Both the position numbers and the translations under genes were made by a program. Below, piece by piece: positions 1 to 7,532 of a stretch of 9,034 nucleotides of DNA. The notes under the pieces were generated by a model. It made no database searches. It worked only from the letters and a program-made list of their open reading frames with translations, and was not told the DNA's origin. The stretch spans positions 1-9,034 of the forward strand of contig JADGCR010000081.1 in the NCBI GenBank assembly GCA_015228895.1, in the 5' to 3' direction. Each line of letters opens with the position of its first letter. Positions within the stretch are counted from its first letter, which is position 1. The stretch comes from Magnetococcales bacterium. GTDB lineage: Bacteria > Pseudomonadota > Magnetococcia > Magnetococcales > Magnetaquicoccaceae.

Positions 1-766
1 GATCATGGATCTCTACGAAGCGGCCTCCGGCGCCCGCATGCATGCCGCCTATTTCCGTCCCGGCGGGGTCTCCCGCGACCTGCCCGACACCCTGGTGGAG
101 CGGATCCGGGAGTTTGTCGACGACTTCCCCGCCAAGGTGGACGAGTACGAGATCCTGCTGACCAACAACCGCATCTGGAAGCAGCGTCTGGTGGATATCG
201 GCGTGGTTTCGGCGCAACAGGCGCTGGACCTGGGGTTTGTCGGTCCCATGTTGCGGGGCTCCGGGGTGGCCTGGGATCTGCGCAAGGCCGAGCCCTACGA
301 CGCCTACGACCGGGTGGAGTTCGACATCCCGGTGGGCAAGAACGGGGACAGCTACGACCGCTATCTGGTGCGGGTGGAGGAGCTGCGGCAAAGCAACCGG
401 ATCATTCAGCAGTGCCTGAAACAGATGCCCTCCGGACCCGTCAAGGTGGAGAATTTCAAGGCGTCGGTTCCCTACCGCAAGGAGATGCAGGGCGGGATGG
501 AGTCCCTGATCCACCATTTCAAGCAGTTCAGCGAGGGATTTTCGGCCCCGCCGGGTGAAGTCTACGCCGCCACCGAGTCTCCCAAGGGGGAACTGGGGGT
601 GTACATCATCTCCCATGGTGGCAACAAGCCCTATCGGGTCAAGATCCGGCCTGCGGGATACAACCATCTCCAGGCCATGAAGAGCATGTTGAAGGGACAT
701 ATGCTGGCGGATGTCACCACACTGGTGGGCAGCATCGACATCGTGTTCGGTGAGATTGATCGTTGA
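1..766 (+). CDS. nuoD: NADH-quinone oxidoreductase subunit D (49-kDa type), 3' part, cut by the left edge
   Basis: Peripheral-arm subunit of complex I, related to the [NiFe]-hydrogenase large subunit. With NuoB and NuoH it forms the quinone-reduction site. The reading frame is open from the first base (first complete codon at 2) to TGA at 764-766. The Met codon at 5 lies inside the conserved [15 protein letters not shown] stretch, so it is internal and not a start: about 253 C-terminal residues of a roughly 400-residue family are visible. Recognisable blocks are the [17 protein letters not shown] segment, [15 protein letters not shown], the Y-D-x-Y-D-R-V segment that follows, and the C-terminal GHMLADV...DIVFGEIDR ending that is typical of the family. 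The N-terminal quinone-site His and Tyr lie outside the window. Whether NuoC is fused, as in E. coli NuoCD, cannot be seen. nuoE follows after 34 nt. One oddity is the residue order RPAGY near the C-terminus, where relatives usually have an APGF-type motif. Confidence 0.97.
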   Translation, partial: IMDLYEAASGARMHAAYFRPGGVSRDLPDTLVERIREFVDDFPAKVDEYEILLTNNRIWKQRLVDIGVVSAQQALDLGFVGPMLRGSGVAWDLRKAEPYDAYDRVEFDIPVGKNGDSYDRYLVRVEELRQSNRIIQQCLKQMPSGPVKVENFKASVPYRKEMQGGMESLIHHFKQFSEGFSAPPGEVYAATESPKGELGVYIISHGGNKPYRVKIRPAGYNHLQAMKSMLKGHMLADVTTLVGSIDIVFGEIDR

Positions 767-800
767 TCACCCATGACTTTTGCGTTAGGCGGCGTGTTGC

Positions 801-1316
801 ATGAACGAGCGGACCCCAGTTTCCTCCACTGAAGCCAAGCCTCGCTTTTCCGAGGCCGCGCTTCTCCAGATCCAGGAGATCTACAAACGCTATCCCACGG
901 AACGCCGGGCCTCCGCGTTGATGCCGATACTGCATCTGGCGCAACGGGAATTCGGCGGCTGGCTCTCCAGGGAGAGTCTGGATCATGTGGCGGAAGTGAT
1001 CGGCATGCCCCCCATCCGGGTGTACGAGGTGGCCACCTTCTATACCATGTACAACCTCAAGCCGGTGGGTCGGTATCACGTCCAGGCGTGCACCAACATC
1101 TCCTGCTGGTTGTGCGGTTCCGACGCCATCATGAACGCCCTCAAGACCAAGCTCAGGATTCAGGCGGGTCAAACCACCGACGACAAACGTTTCACCCTGT
1201 ACGAGGTGGAGTGCCTGGGTGCCTGTGTCAACGCCCCAATGATGCAGATCAACGATGACTATTACGAGAATCTGACCGTCGATAAAGTGGCGGAAATCAT
1301 AGATCGTTTGCCATGA
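801..1316 (+). CDS. nuoE: NADH-quinone oxidoreductase subunit E (24-kDa type, 2Fe-2S)
   Basis: Peripheral subunit of the NADH-dehydrogenase module. It has a thioredoxin-like fold and carries the off-pathway 2Fe-2S cluster N1a next to the FMN of NuoF. At 171 aa it is close to the usual bacterial length (about 160-170). An N-terminal helical part (residues about 16-85, including the VYEVATFYTMYN motif) precedes the cluster domain. The ligands read as C97-x4-C102 and C138-x3-C142, the family pattern. The second pair lies in ECLGACVNAPMMQIND. An extra cysteine, C105, follows the first pair. ATG 801 is the best start: an AGGCGG element at 787-792 lies 8 nt upstream, and no competing in-frame start sits between it and nuoD. 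The stop (TGA 1314-1316) is 13 nt before nuoF. Expected to be cytoplasmic and bound to NuoF. Confidence 0.97.
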   Translation: MNERTPVSSTEAKPRFSEAALLQIQEIYKRYPTERRASALMPILHLAQREFGGWLSRESLDHVAEVIGMPPIRVYEVATFYTMYNLKPVGRYHVQACTNISCWLCGSDAIMNALKTKLRIQAGQTTDDKRFTLYEVECLGACVNAPMMQINDDYYENLTVDKVAEIIDRLP

Positions 1317-1329
1317 AGAGCATGACCCG

Positions 1330-2592
1330 ATGAAGATCGTCTATAAAAACATCCGCTTGGTAAACAGCCATACCCTGGCGGTTTACGAAGCCAATGGGGG
1401 CTACCAGTCCGCGGCCAAAGCCATTGACATGGGGTGCGAGGAGGTCATCGACGAGGTCAAGCGGGCGGGCATCCGTGGCCGGGGCGGCGCGGGTTTTCCG
1501 GCGGGCCTGAAATGGTCCTTCATCCCGAAAGCCGATCCCCGTCCCAAATATCTCTGCTGCAACGCGGACGAAGGGGAGCCGGGCACCTGCAAGGACCGGG
1601 ACATTCTGCGCTACGATCCCCATCTGCTCATCGAGGGGATGATCATCTGCGCCTTCGCCGTGGGTTCCGAGCAGGGTTACATCTACATCCGCGGAGAGTT
1701 CTTCCGGGAAGCCGAACGTCTCCAGAGCGCCATCGACGACGCCTACGCCAAGGGAATCCTGGGAGAGAACGTGCTGGGGAAGGGCGTCCGGTTCCATCTG
1801 GCGGTCCATCGAGGCGGCGGGGCTTATGTCTGCGGCGAGGAGACCGGACTGATCGAGTCCATCGAAGGCAAAAAGGGTCAGCCCCGCATCAAGCCGCCCT
1901 TTCCCGCCAACATCGGACTCTATGGGTGTCCCACGGTGATCAACAATGTGGAGACTCTGGCCTCCATTCCCGCGATCATCGAAAAGGGCGGGGCGTGGTA
2001 CGCGGCCCTGGGTGTGGCCAAGTCCAGCGGCACCAAAATCTTTTCGGTTTCCGGGCATGTCAACAAGCCGGGCAACTACGAAGTGGAGCTGGGCATCCCC
2101 CTCAAGACCCTGCTGGAACAACACGCGGGGGGTGTGCGGGGCGGGTGGAAAAATCTGAAGGGGGTGATCCCGGGTGGTTCCTCCTCGCCGATTCTCTCCG
2201 CCGATGTGTGCGAGACCGTCACCATGGACTACGACGCCATCGCCAAGGCGGGCAGTATGCTGGGCTCCGGCGCGGTGATCGTCATCGACAAGTCGGTTTG
2301 CATCGTGCGGGCCGTGGCGCGACTGTCCCATTTTTACCGTCACGAATCCTGCGGACAGTGCACCCCGTGCCGGGAAGGCACCGGGTGGCTGGCGCAAATC
2401 ATGGATCGCATGGAGGCGGGGCAGGGCACCCATGAAGACATAGACCTGCTGCTGGATATCAGCGCCAATATCGGGGGCAAGACCATCTGCGCCCTGGGTG
2501 ACGCGGCAACGGGTCCGATTACCGGAGCGATCCGGGCGTTCAGGGACGAGTTCATATACCACGTGGAGCATGGCCGCTGCATGGCGGGTTGA
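1330..2592 (+). CDS. nuoF: NADH-quinone oxidoreductase subunit F (51-kDa type; NADH, FMN and 4Fe-4S binding)
   Basis: Catalytic entry subunit. It oxidises NADH through FMN and passes electrons to cluster N3. At 420 aa it has the normal family length. The glycine-rich GIRGRGGAGFPAGLKW (residues 47-62) and the CNADEGEPGT block (77-86) form the FMN/NADH pocket. GGGAYVCGEETGLIESIEG (162-180), followed by KPPFPA, is the second nucleotide-site signature. Cluster N3 ligands are visible as C341-x2-C344-x2-C347 (ESCGQCTPCREGTGW) and C387 (TICALGDAA). ATG 1330 is favoured. ATG 1313 overlaps the nuoE stop but is out of frame, and ATG 1322 runs into a stop after three codons. GAAGAG at 1315-1320 is a fair ribosome-binding site 9 nt upstream of ATG 1330. 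Neighbouring cysteines C76 and C77 next to the FMN site are a minor variation. nuoG follows after 16 nt. Confidence 0.98.
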   Translation: MKIVYKNIRLVNSHTLAVYEANGGYQSAAKAIDMGCEEVIDEVKRAGIRGRGGAGFPAGLKWSFIPKADPRPKYLCCNADEGEPGTCKDRDILRYDPHLLIEGMIICAFAVGSEQGYIYIRGEFFREAERLQSAIDDAYAKGILGENVLGKGVRFHLAVHRGGGAYVCGEETGLIESIEGKKGQPRIKPPFPANIGLYGCPTVINNVETLASIPAIIEKGGAWYAALGVAKSSGTKIFSVSGHVNKPGNYEVELGIPLKTLLEQHAGGVRGGWKNLKGVIPGGSSSPILSADVCETVTMDYDAIAKAGSMLGSGAVIVIDKSVCIVRAVARLSHFYRHESCGQCTPCREGTGWLAQIMDRMEAGQGTHEDIDLLLDISANIGGKTICALGDAATGPITGAIRAFRDEFIYHVEHGRCMAG

Positions 2593-2596
2593 GGAG
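2591..2596 (+). promoter_or_regulatory. Ribosome-binding site of nuoG, overlapping the nuoF stop
   Basis: GAGGAG begins inside the nuoF TGA stop (2590-2592) and ends 12 nt before ATG 2609. That spacing is slightly long. It marks 2609, not an upstream in-frame ATG at 2498 inside nuoF, as the nuoG start. Protein conservation also begins exactly at [11 protein letters not shown]. Confidence 0.7.
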
Positions 2597-2608
2597 CAAG
2601 CTTGCAAA

Positions 2609-5020
2609 ATGCCTACTCTGATCATCGACGGGAAGGAGATTGACGTCAAGCCGGGCACCACCATCATGGAGGCCGCCAGGTTGCTTGGCATCTATATTCC
2701 TCATTTCTGCTACCATCCGAAACTCCCGATCGCCGGGAACTGTCGCATGTGTCTGGTGGAAGTGGAAAAAATGCCCAAACCGGTCATTTCGTGCGCCATG
2801 CCGGTCACGGATGGCATGGTGGTGAAAACCCACTCCGAAATGGTGCAGAAGGCGCGTCAGGGGGTGTTGGAGTTTTTGTTGATCAACCATCCCCTGGATT
2901 GCCCGGTGTGCGATCAGGGGGGTGAGTGCACCCTTCAGGATCTGGCCATGAAATATGGCCCGGACCGCAGCCGCTTTCACGACAGGAAACGTCAGGTGCC
3001 CAACCACAATCTGGGCGCCCTGATCGAAGCCGAGATGAATCGTTGCATCCACTGCACCCGCTGCATCCGCTTTTCCGAGGATGTCTCCGGCGTGGAGGAG
3101 ATGGGGGCGGTCTATCGGGGGGACCACATGCGGGTTGGACCCTTCAAGGATGTCAATCTGGCCTCGGAATTGACCGGCAACATGGCCGAGATCTGCCCCG
3201 TGGGCGCCTTGAACCTCAAACCGTTCCACTTTCAGGCCAGGGGCTGGGAGCTCAAGCAGGTGGAGGGGGTCTGCGGACACTGTTCCGTGGGCTGCCATAC
3301 GCGCCTGGATCACCAGAACGGCCAGATCATGCGGGTCATGGCCAGAAGCTGGAACGAGGGCAACGAAACCTGGATCTGCGACAAGGGCCGTTTCGCCTGC
3401 GACGGATTGCTGGAGGAGCGTCTGCAAACCCCGATGATCCGCGCCACCAACGGGAGCGGCAAACTGAACAAGGCGTCCTGGCCGGAGGCCCTGGACCGGG
3501 CGGCGGAGATCATCAAGGGTGTCAAACCCGAAGAGGTGGCCGGCCTGGTTTCGGTGGCGGGACAGGCGGGCGAGGAGTTGTTCGCCTTCCAGGATTTCTG
3601 CCGCAACGTCGTGGGTACCCTTCATCTGGATCATCGGTTGCAGCAGCAGGATTTCAGCGGCGACGAACAGCCCCTCACCCGCGCCGACCTGCTGATGAAC
3701 ACTCCGCTGGCGGCGCTGCCCAAGGCGGATGTGATCCTGCTGATCGGATGCGATCCCCGCTTCGAGGTGCCGATGCTGAATTTCCGTCTGCGTCGCGCCA
3801 CCCAGGCCGGAGCCAGGGTGCTCGCCATCAATCCGCGCCACCTGAACAGCAACCTGCTCAACCTGACGGAACAGGTGGTGCGTCCTGGCGGAGAGCCTGC
3901 CTTCATCGCCGGATTGCTCGCCGCCCTGGAGAATGAAAGCGGCTCCGATCCCCAGACCGTCGCCATGGCGCAACTCCTCAAAAGCGCCAAACAGCCTGTG
4001 GTGATGCTGGGTGATCACGCCATCAACCATCCCCAGGCCGAACTGCTCCGTCGTCAGGGCGTGGCGCTGCTGGAAAAGATCGGTGCCTTGAGCACCGGTT
4101 GGAACGGCTTCAACCGGGTTTCGTCCCAGGGCAACGCCGCGGCGGCCCAGGATTTTGGTCTGGTGCCCCACCGGGGACCGGGTTACGCCCGGTTGGAGGT
4201 GGCGGGCCTGAACGCGGCGGAGATCCTGGCCAAGGCGGCGGAAGGGAGCATCAAGGTGCTGTTCCTGCTGGGCTGCGACCCGGTCTCCGACGCCCTGGAT
4301 CGTGAACTGGCCCGCCGGGCCATGGAAAAGGCCCGGGTGATCTATCTGGGGGCGTTTGCCAACGAGGCTTCCAAGGTGGCGGCGGTGGTGTTGCCCGGCC
4401 TGGCTCCGGGAGAGAAGTCCATGACCCTGACCAACGCGGAAGGGCGGGCGCAACTGAGCGCCAGGGCTGTCACCGGACCCCTGGAAGCCAAAGAGGACTG
4501 GCGGATTCTGCGGGGACTGAGCGACCGTTTCGCCGCCCCGTTGGGCTACAACGATCTGCAGGCGCTCCGCAAGGCCATGGCCCTCAAGGATCACCGCTAC
4601 GATGTGTCCAAGCTGGGCATCGGGGAGTCTCCGAGAGCCTGCGATCACAGCCCGGTGACCACGGGGCTGCCGTTGAACCGGGTGACCGGGGAGGCCCAGG
4701 CCGGCATTCTGCTGGTGCTCGAAGCCTCGTTCTATCGGGATGACCCGGTGGCGCGGCGCTCCAGGGTCATGGCCCAGCTGGCCCGGGAAGGACGGCTGCG
4801 GATCAATCCGGGGGATGCGGCGGGTCTCAAGGTGGTCCAGGATGGGCTGGTGCGGCTGCTGCACGGGGAAAAAAGGGTGGAAATGCGGGTCGATCTGGAT
4901 GCGCGGATTCCCCAGGGCGTGGTTTTTGGCCATTACGGCCATGGCCTGATCGCACCCCAGGAACTGTGCGGTTTTTCCGGTGGGTTTCCCAGGGTAAGCC
5001 TGGTGGCTCTGCCAGGATGA
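2609..5020 (+). CDS. nuoG: NADH-quinone oxidoreductase subunit G (75-kDa type, multi Fe-S)
   Basis: Large Fe-S subunit carrying electrons from NuoF towards NuoI. From ATG 2609 it is 803 aa, between Thermus Nqo3 (about 780) and E. coli NuoG (about 900). The N-terminal ferredoxin-like domain has the N1b 2Fe-2S ligands C34, C45, C48 and C62. Next comes the His-ligated N5 site, H94-x3-C98-x2-C101-x5-C107. The N4 site is C146-x2-C149-x2-C152 with C196 (AEICPVGA). A further C222-x2-C225-x3-C229-x27-C257 set matches the distal N7 site, which is present in E. coli and Thermus and lost in the mitochondrial orthologue. Residues from about 258 on follow the molybdopterin-oxidoreductase fold without evident cofactor function, with family-like GCDP segments and a LPGLAPGEK...NAEGRAQ block near 597-614. 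An open frame extends upstream to 2498 inside nuoF but lacks conservation. nuoH begins 34 nt after the stop. Confidence 0.97.
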   Translation: MPTLIIDGKEIDVKPGTTIMEAARLLGIYIPHFCYHPKLPIAGNCRMCLVEVEKMPKPVISCAMPVTDGMVVKTHSEMVQKARQGVLEFLLINHPLDCPVCDQGGECTLQDLAMKYGPDRSRFHDRKRQVPNHNLGALIEAEMNRCIHCTRCIRFSEDVSGVEEMGAVYRGDHMRVGPFKDVNLASELTGNMAEICPVGALNLKPFHFQARGWELKQVEGVCGHCSVGCHTRLDHQNGQIMRVMARSWNEGNETWICDKGRFACDGLLEERLQTPMIRATNGSGKLNKASWPEALDRAAEIIKGVKPEEVAGLVSVAGQAGEELFAFQDFCRNVVGTLHLDHRLQQQDFSGDEQPLTRADLLMNTPLAALPKADVILLIGCDPRFEVPMLNFRLRRATQAGARVLAINPRHLNSNLLNLTEQVVRPGGEPAFIAGLLAALENESGSDPQTVAMAQLLKSAKQPVVMLGDHAINHPQAELLRRQGVALLEKIGALSTGWNGFNRVSSQGNAAAAQDFGLVPHRGPGYARLEVAGLNAAEILAKAAEGSIKVLFLLGCDPVSDALDRELARRAMEKARVIYLGAFANEASKVAAVVLPGLAPGEKSMTLTNAEGRAQLSARAVTGPLEAKEDWRILRGLSDRFAAPLGYNDLQALRKAMALKDHRYDVSKLGIGESPRACDHSPVTTGLPLNRVTGEAQAGILLVLEASFYRDDPVARRSRVMAQLAREGRLRINPGDAAGLKVVQDGLVRLLHGEKRVEMRVDLDARIPQGVVFGHYGHGLIAPQELCGFSGGFPRVSLVALPG

Positions 5021-5044
5021 GTTTGGCTTGCAAGTGTACGGACT

Positions 5045-5049
5045 AGGGA
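5045..5049 (+). promoter_or_regulatory. Ribosome-binding site deciding the nuoH start
   Basis: AGGGA lies 5 nt before ATG 5055. The competing in-frame TTG at 5028 has no comparable purine-rich element at the right distance (upstream sequence is TGAGTTTGGC). This supports the ATG as the nuoH start. Confidence 0.65.
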
Positions 5050-5054
5050 ACGAA

Positions 5055-6098
5055 ATGCCTGAATATCTGCAAGAAATCTTGGGAATCATCCACAACTTCG
5101 GCGTGGACCTGTTCGGGCCCCTGCTGTGGACCCTGATCTGGACCGTGATCAAGATCGTGATCCTGCTGGCTCCGGTTCTGTTCATGGTCACCTACATCAC
5201 CCTGGCGGAACGGAAGATCATCGGCTACATGCAGGTGCGCATCGGACCCAACCGGGTGGGTTTCTGGGGGATTTTGCAACCCCTGGCCGACGCGGCGAAG
5301 CTGCTGTTCAAGGAACTGCTGGTACCGGCGAAGGTGGACAAATCCATCTTTCTGCTGGCCCCGGCCTTGACCCTGGTGCCGGCTCTGGTGGCCTGGGCGG
5401 TGATCCCCTTCTCTCCGGGCATCGTGCTGGCGGATATCAACATTGGCATTTTGTATATTTTGGCCATCTCCTCCATGGGGGTGTATGGGATCATCATGGC
5501 GGGTTGGAGTTCCAACAACCGCTTCAGCTTTCTGGGCGGTTTGCGTTCCGCGGCCCAGATGGTCTCCTACGAGGTCTCCATGGGCTTCACCCTGATTCCG
5601 GTGGTGCTGCTTTCCGGCAGCCTGAATCTCACCGATGTGGTGAACGCGCAACAGGGCATGTGGTTCGTGGTGCCTCTTCTGCCCATGTTCGTGATCTATT
5701 TCATCTCCGTGGTGGCGGAGACCAACCGCTCCCCCTTTGACCTCCCGGAGGCCGAAGCGGAGCTGGTGGCGGGCTTCATCACCGAATATTCCGCCATGAG
5801 CTCCGGTCTGTTCTTCATGGGGGAATACGGCAACATGATTCTGGTCTCCTTCATGGGTTCCCTCATGTTTCTGGGCGGTTGGCTGCCCCCGGTGGCATTC
5901 CTGGGCTTCATTCCCGGAATCTTCTGGCTGGCGCTCAAGGCCATGTTGCTGCTGTTCGTCTTCCTGTGGATTCGGGCCACCTTTCCACGGTACCGGTATG
6001 ATCAGCTCATGCGTCTGGGCTGGAAGGTGTTCCTGCCCATATCGCTGCTGTGGATCTTTGTCACTGGATTGGGTTTGCATCTTCTTGGCAAGGCGTAA
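5055..6098 (+). CDS. nuoH: NADH-quinone oxidoreductase subunit H (ND1 type, membrane quinone-site subunit)
   Basis: Heel subunit of the membrane arm. It joins the peripheral arm and forms the quinone tunnel and the first proton channel. From ATG 5055 it is 347 aa, normal for the family. About eight hydrophobic helices are visible (roughly residues 22-48, 97-118, 129-150, 165-188, 203-221, 251-276, 280-305 and 324-343). Hallmarks are [19 protein letters not shown] (51-69), the first cytoplasmic loop, and [20 protein letters not shown] (222-241), the acidic loop facing the quinone site. The FITEYSAM segment follows. An in-frame TTG at 5028 would add nine residues, but ATG 5055 has the better ribosome-binding site. 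The stop is TAA 6096-6098, and nuoI follows after 18 nt. Sequence style is close to alphaproteobacterial and mitochondrial ND1, from memory of the family. Confidence 0.98.
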   Translation: MPEYLQEILGIIHNFGVDLFGPLLWTLIWTVIKIVILLAPVLFMVTYITLAERKIIGYMQVRIGPNRVGFWGILQPLADAAKLLFKELLVPAKVDKSIFLLAPALTLVPALVAWAVIPFSPGIVLADINIGILYILAISSMGVYGIIMAGWSSNNRFSFLGGLRSAAQMVSYEVSMGFTLIPVVLLSGSLNLTDVVNAQQGMWFVVPLLPMFVIYFISVVAETNRSPFDLPEAEAELVAGFITEYSAMSSGLFFMGEYGNMILVSFMGSLMFLGGWLPPVAFLGFIPGIFWLALKAMLLLFVFLWIRATFPRYRYDQLMRLGWKVFLPISLLWIFVTGLGLHLLGKA

Positions 6099-6109
6099 GG
6101 GATAAGGGA
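6096..6109 (+). repeat. Perfect 7-bp tandem repeat spanning the nuoH stop and nuoI ribosome-binding site
   Basis: TAAGGGA occurs twice back to back (6096-6102 and 6103-6109). The first copy supplies the nuoH TAA stop. The second contains AAGGGA, which sits 7 nt before ATG 6117 and is the likely nuoI ribosome-binding site. The first copy carries the same AAGGGA 14 nt from the start, a poorer distance. Confidence 0.75.
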
Positions 6110-6116
6110 CAAAAAC

Positions 6117-6611
6117 ATGGGCTTGAATCTCAAAACGTTGGTGGACACGTTCGCATTGCGCGAACTGGCGTCCGGCATGGCGGTCACCTTGCGGCACATG
6201 TTCAAGCCGGCCATCACGGTGCAGTATCCGGAGGAGCGGACGCCTCTCTCTCCCCGTTTCCGGGGCGAACACGCCCTGCGCCGCGACAATCAGGGTCGGG
6301 AGCGGTGCGTGGCCTGCAAACTGTGCGAGGCCACCTGCCCGGCGCAGGCGATCTATATCGAAATCGATCCCAACAGCGTCGCGGAAAAGCGGCTCACCAG
6401 GGTGTACGAAATCGATGAAACCAAATGCATCTTCTGCGGCTTCTGTCAGGAGGCCTGCCCGGTGGACGCGATTGTCCTGGGTCCCAATTTCGAGTTTTAC
6501 GGTTTGAAACGCGAGGATCTGTTTTACGACAAGGCCAGGCTTTTGGCCAATGGTGAGCGTTGGAAGAAGGAAATCGACGCCAACCTCGAAGCAGACGGCA
6601 AATACCGTTAG
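6117..6611 (+). CDS. nuoI: NADH-quinone oxidoreductase subunit I (23-kDa TYKY type, two 4Fe-4S)
   Basis: Ferredoxin-like peripheral subunit holding clusters N6a and N6b, the relay between NuoG and the terminal cluster N2 in NuoB. At 164 aa it matches the alphaproteobacterial length. Two CxxCxxCxxxCP motifs are complete: C64, C67, C70, C74 ([12 protein letters not shown]) and C104, C107, C110, C114 ([12 protein letters not shown]). In the family, N6a and N6b exchange their fourth ligands between the two motifs. The segment before the first motif, [14 protein letters not shown] (43-56), is a strong NuoI signature shared with mitochondrial TYKY. The N-terminal amphipathic region (residues 1-30) probably lies along the membrane surface against NuoH. 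ATG 6117 has AAGGGA 7 nt upstream. The stop is TAG 6609-6611, and nuoJ starts 19 nt later. Confidence 0.98.
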   Translation: MGLNLKTLVDTFALRELASGMAVTLRHMFKPAITVQYPEERTPLSPRFRGEHALRRDNQGRERCVACKLCEATCPAQAIYIEIDPNSVAEKRLTRVYEIDETKCIFCGFCQEACPVDAIVLGPNFEFYGLKREDLFYDKARLLANGERWKKEIDANLEADGKYR

Positions 6612-6630
6612 CAAAGAGAGAATGAAAATC

Positions 6631-7227
6631 ATGGCAACGGATATCATCTTCTATTTTTTCGCGGCGATCACCGTGCTGGCGGCCGTGGGTGTGGTGGCCT
6701 CAAGAAACCAGGTCCATTCGGTCCTGTTTCTGATCCTGGCCTTTTTCAACACCGCCGGGCTGTTCGTCCTGCTGGAGGCGGAACTGCTGGCCGCCCTGCT
6801 GGTGATCGTCTACATGGGCGCGGTGGCGGTGCTCTTCCTGTTTGTGGTGATGATGCTCAACGTGGACTTCGAGGAGCTGCGCAAGGGAGCGATTCAGCAT
6901 CTGCCCCTGGGCATCTTCGTGGGCGTGGTGATTCTGGCGGAGCTGGTGGTGATCTTCTCCGGCATGCACCCCGCCCACCGGAGCGCCGTGGCCGCGACCG
7001 GGGTGAGCAACACCATGGCCATCGGCCAACTGATGTTCACCAGATATCTTCTGCCCTTCGAGATCGCCTCCTTCATTCTGCTGGTGGCCCTGATCGGGGC
7101 GGTGACCCTGACCCTGCGCAAACGCAAGGATGTCAAACGGCAAAACATCTCCGAACAATTGGCCCGCACGCGGGAACAGGCCGTGGAAATGGTCAAGGTG
7201 GCCTCAGGCCAGGGAGCCCAACGATGA
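6631..7227 (+). CDS. nuoJ: NADH-quinone oxidoreductase subunit J (ND6 type, membrane)
   Basis: Membrane-arm subunit linking NuoH to the antiporter-like subunits. From ATG 6631 it is 198 aa. Hydrophobic helices lie at roughly residues 3-23, 28-48, 52-76, 92-111 and 138-162, the five expected for ND6. The third contains [17 protein letters not shown] (60-76), the most conserved part of the family and the site of the pi-bulge seen in complex I structures. E49 and E51 precede it. Residues 163-198 form a charged tail. Conservation begins at about FYFFAAITV, so the start could be ATG 6631 or ATG 6622 (three residues longer). GAGAG at 6616-6620 is 10 nt before 6631 but only 1 nt before 6622, so 6631 is preferred. 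An in-frame ATG at 6550 lies inside nuoI and is rejected. The end overlaps the nuoK start by 4 nt (ATGA). Confidence 0.95.
   Translation: MATDIIFYFFAAITVLAAVGVVASRNQVHSVLFLILAFFNTAGLFVLLEAELLAALLVIVYMGAVAVLFLFVVMMLNVDFEELRKGAIQHLPLGIFVGVVILAELVVIFSGMHPAHRSAVAATGVSNTMAIGQLMFTRYLLPFEIASFILLVALIGAVTLTLRKRKDVKRQNISEQLARTREQAVEMVKVASGQGAQR
7211..7216 (+). promoter_or_regulatory. Ribosome-binding site of nuoK inside the nuoJ 3' end
   Basis: AGGGAG lies 7 nt before ATG 7224, within the last codons of nuoJ. Combined with the ATGA stop/start overlap at 7224-7227, it suggests translational coupling of nuoJ and nuoK. Confidence 0.7.
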
Positions 7228-7526
7228 GTCTGAACCATTTTCTCTACTTGAGCGCGATCCTGTTCACCCTGGGGATTTTCGGGATCTTCCTGAACCGGCG
7301 CAACATGATCATCATCCTGATGAGCATCGAACTGATGCTGCTGGCGGTGAACATCAACTTTGTGGCTTTCTCGCACTATCTGGGGGATTTGACCGGACAG
7401 ATCTTCACCTTTTTCGTCATGGCCGTGGCCGCGGCGGAAGCGGCCATCGGGCTGGCCATTCTGGTTGCCTTTTTCCGTAATCGTTCCACGATTGACGTGG
7501 AAGAGATCGACTCTCTGAAGGGCTAG
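7224..7526 (+). CDS. nuoK: NADH-quinone oxidoreductase subunit K (ND4L type, membrane)
   Basis: Small membrane-arm subunit on the proton path between NuoH/NuoJ and NuoN. It is 100 aa, the standard length. Three transmembrane helices are visible (roughly residues 3-22, 28-48 and 58-84). The two buried glutamates needed for proton transfer in E. coli NuoK, E36 and E72, are present at the same positions ([11 protein letters not shown] and [11 protein letters not shown]). The [13 protein letters not shown] segment is typical of the family. The start overlaps the nuoJ stop as ATGA, and AGGGAG 7 nt upstream supports ATG 7224. The stop is TAG 7524-7526, 6 nt before nuoL. Confidence 0.98.
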   Translation: MSLNHFLYLSAILFTLGIFGIFLNRRNMIIILMSIELMLLAVNINFVAFSHYLGDLTGQIFTFFVMAVAAAEAAIGLAILVAFFRNRSTIDVEEIDSLKG

Positions 7527-7532
7527 GATGCC

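Noticed and set aside
756..768. Repeated TTGATC around the nuoD stop
   Set aside because: Two six-base copies separated by one base are too short to mean anything, and no inverted repeat or terminator-like stem with a T-run follows.
767..800. nuoD-nuoE gap as a possible promoter
   Set aside because: Only 34 nt, with no recognisable -35/-10 pair, and the genes on both sides belong to the same complex.
2498..2608. Upstream in-frame extension of nuoG starting at ATG 2498 inside nuoF
   Set aside because: The 37 extra residues have no family similarity and overlap the conserved nuoF C-terminus. A GAGGAG ribosome-binding site points to ATG 2609.
1297..2691. Minus-strand open frame of about 460 codons opposite nuoF
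   Set aside because: Phase-aligned shadow of nuoF, which has unambiguous catalytic motifs.
2552..5191. Minus-strand open frame of about 880 codons opposite nuoG
   Set aside because: It is exactly codon-phase aligned with nuoG, arises from absence of TTA/CTA/TCA sense codons, has a low-complexity His/Gln/Arg-rich composition, and runs through a well-conserved gene.
5043..6647. Minus-strand open frame of about 530 codons opposite nuoH and nuoI
   Set aside because: Same codon-aligned artefact over nuoH, with no family resemblance.
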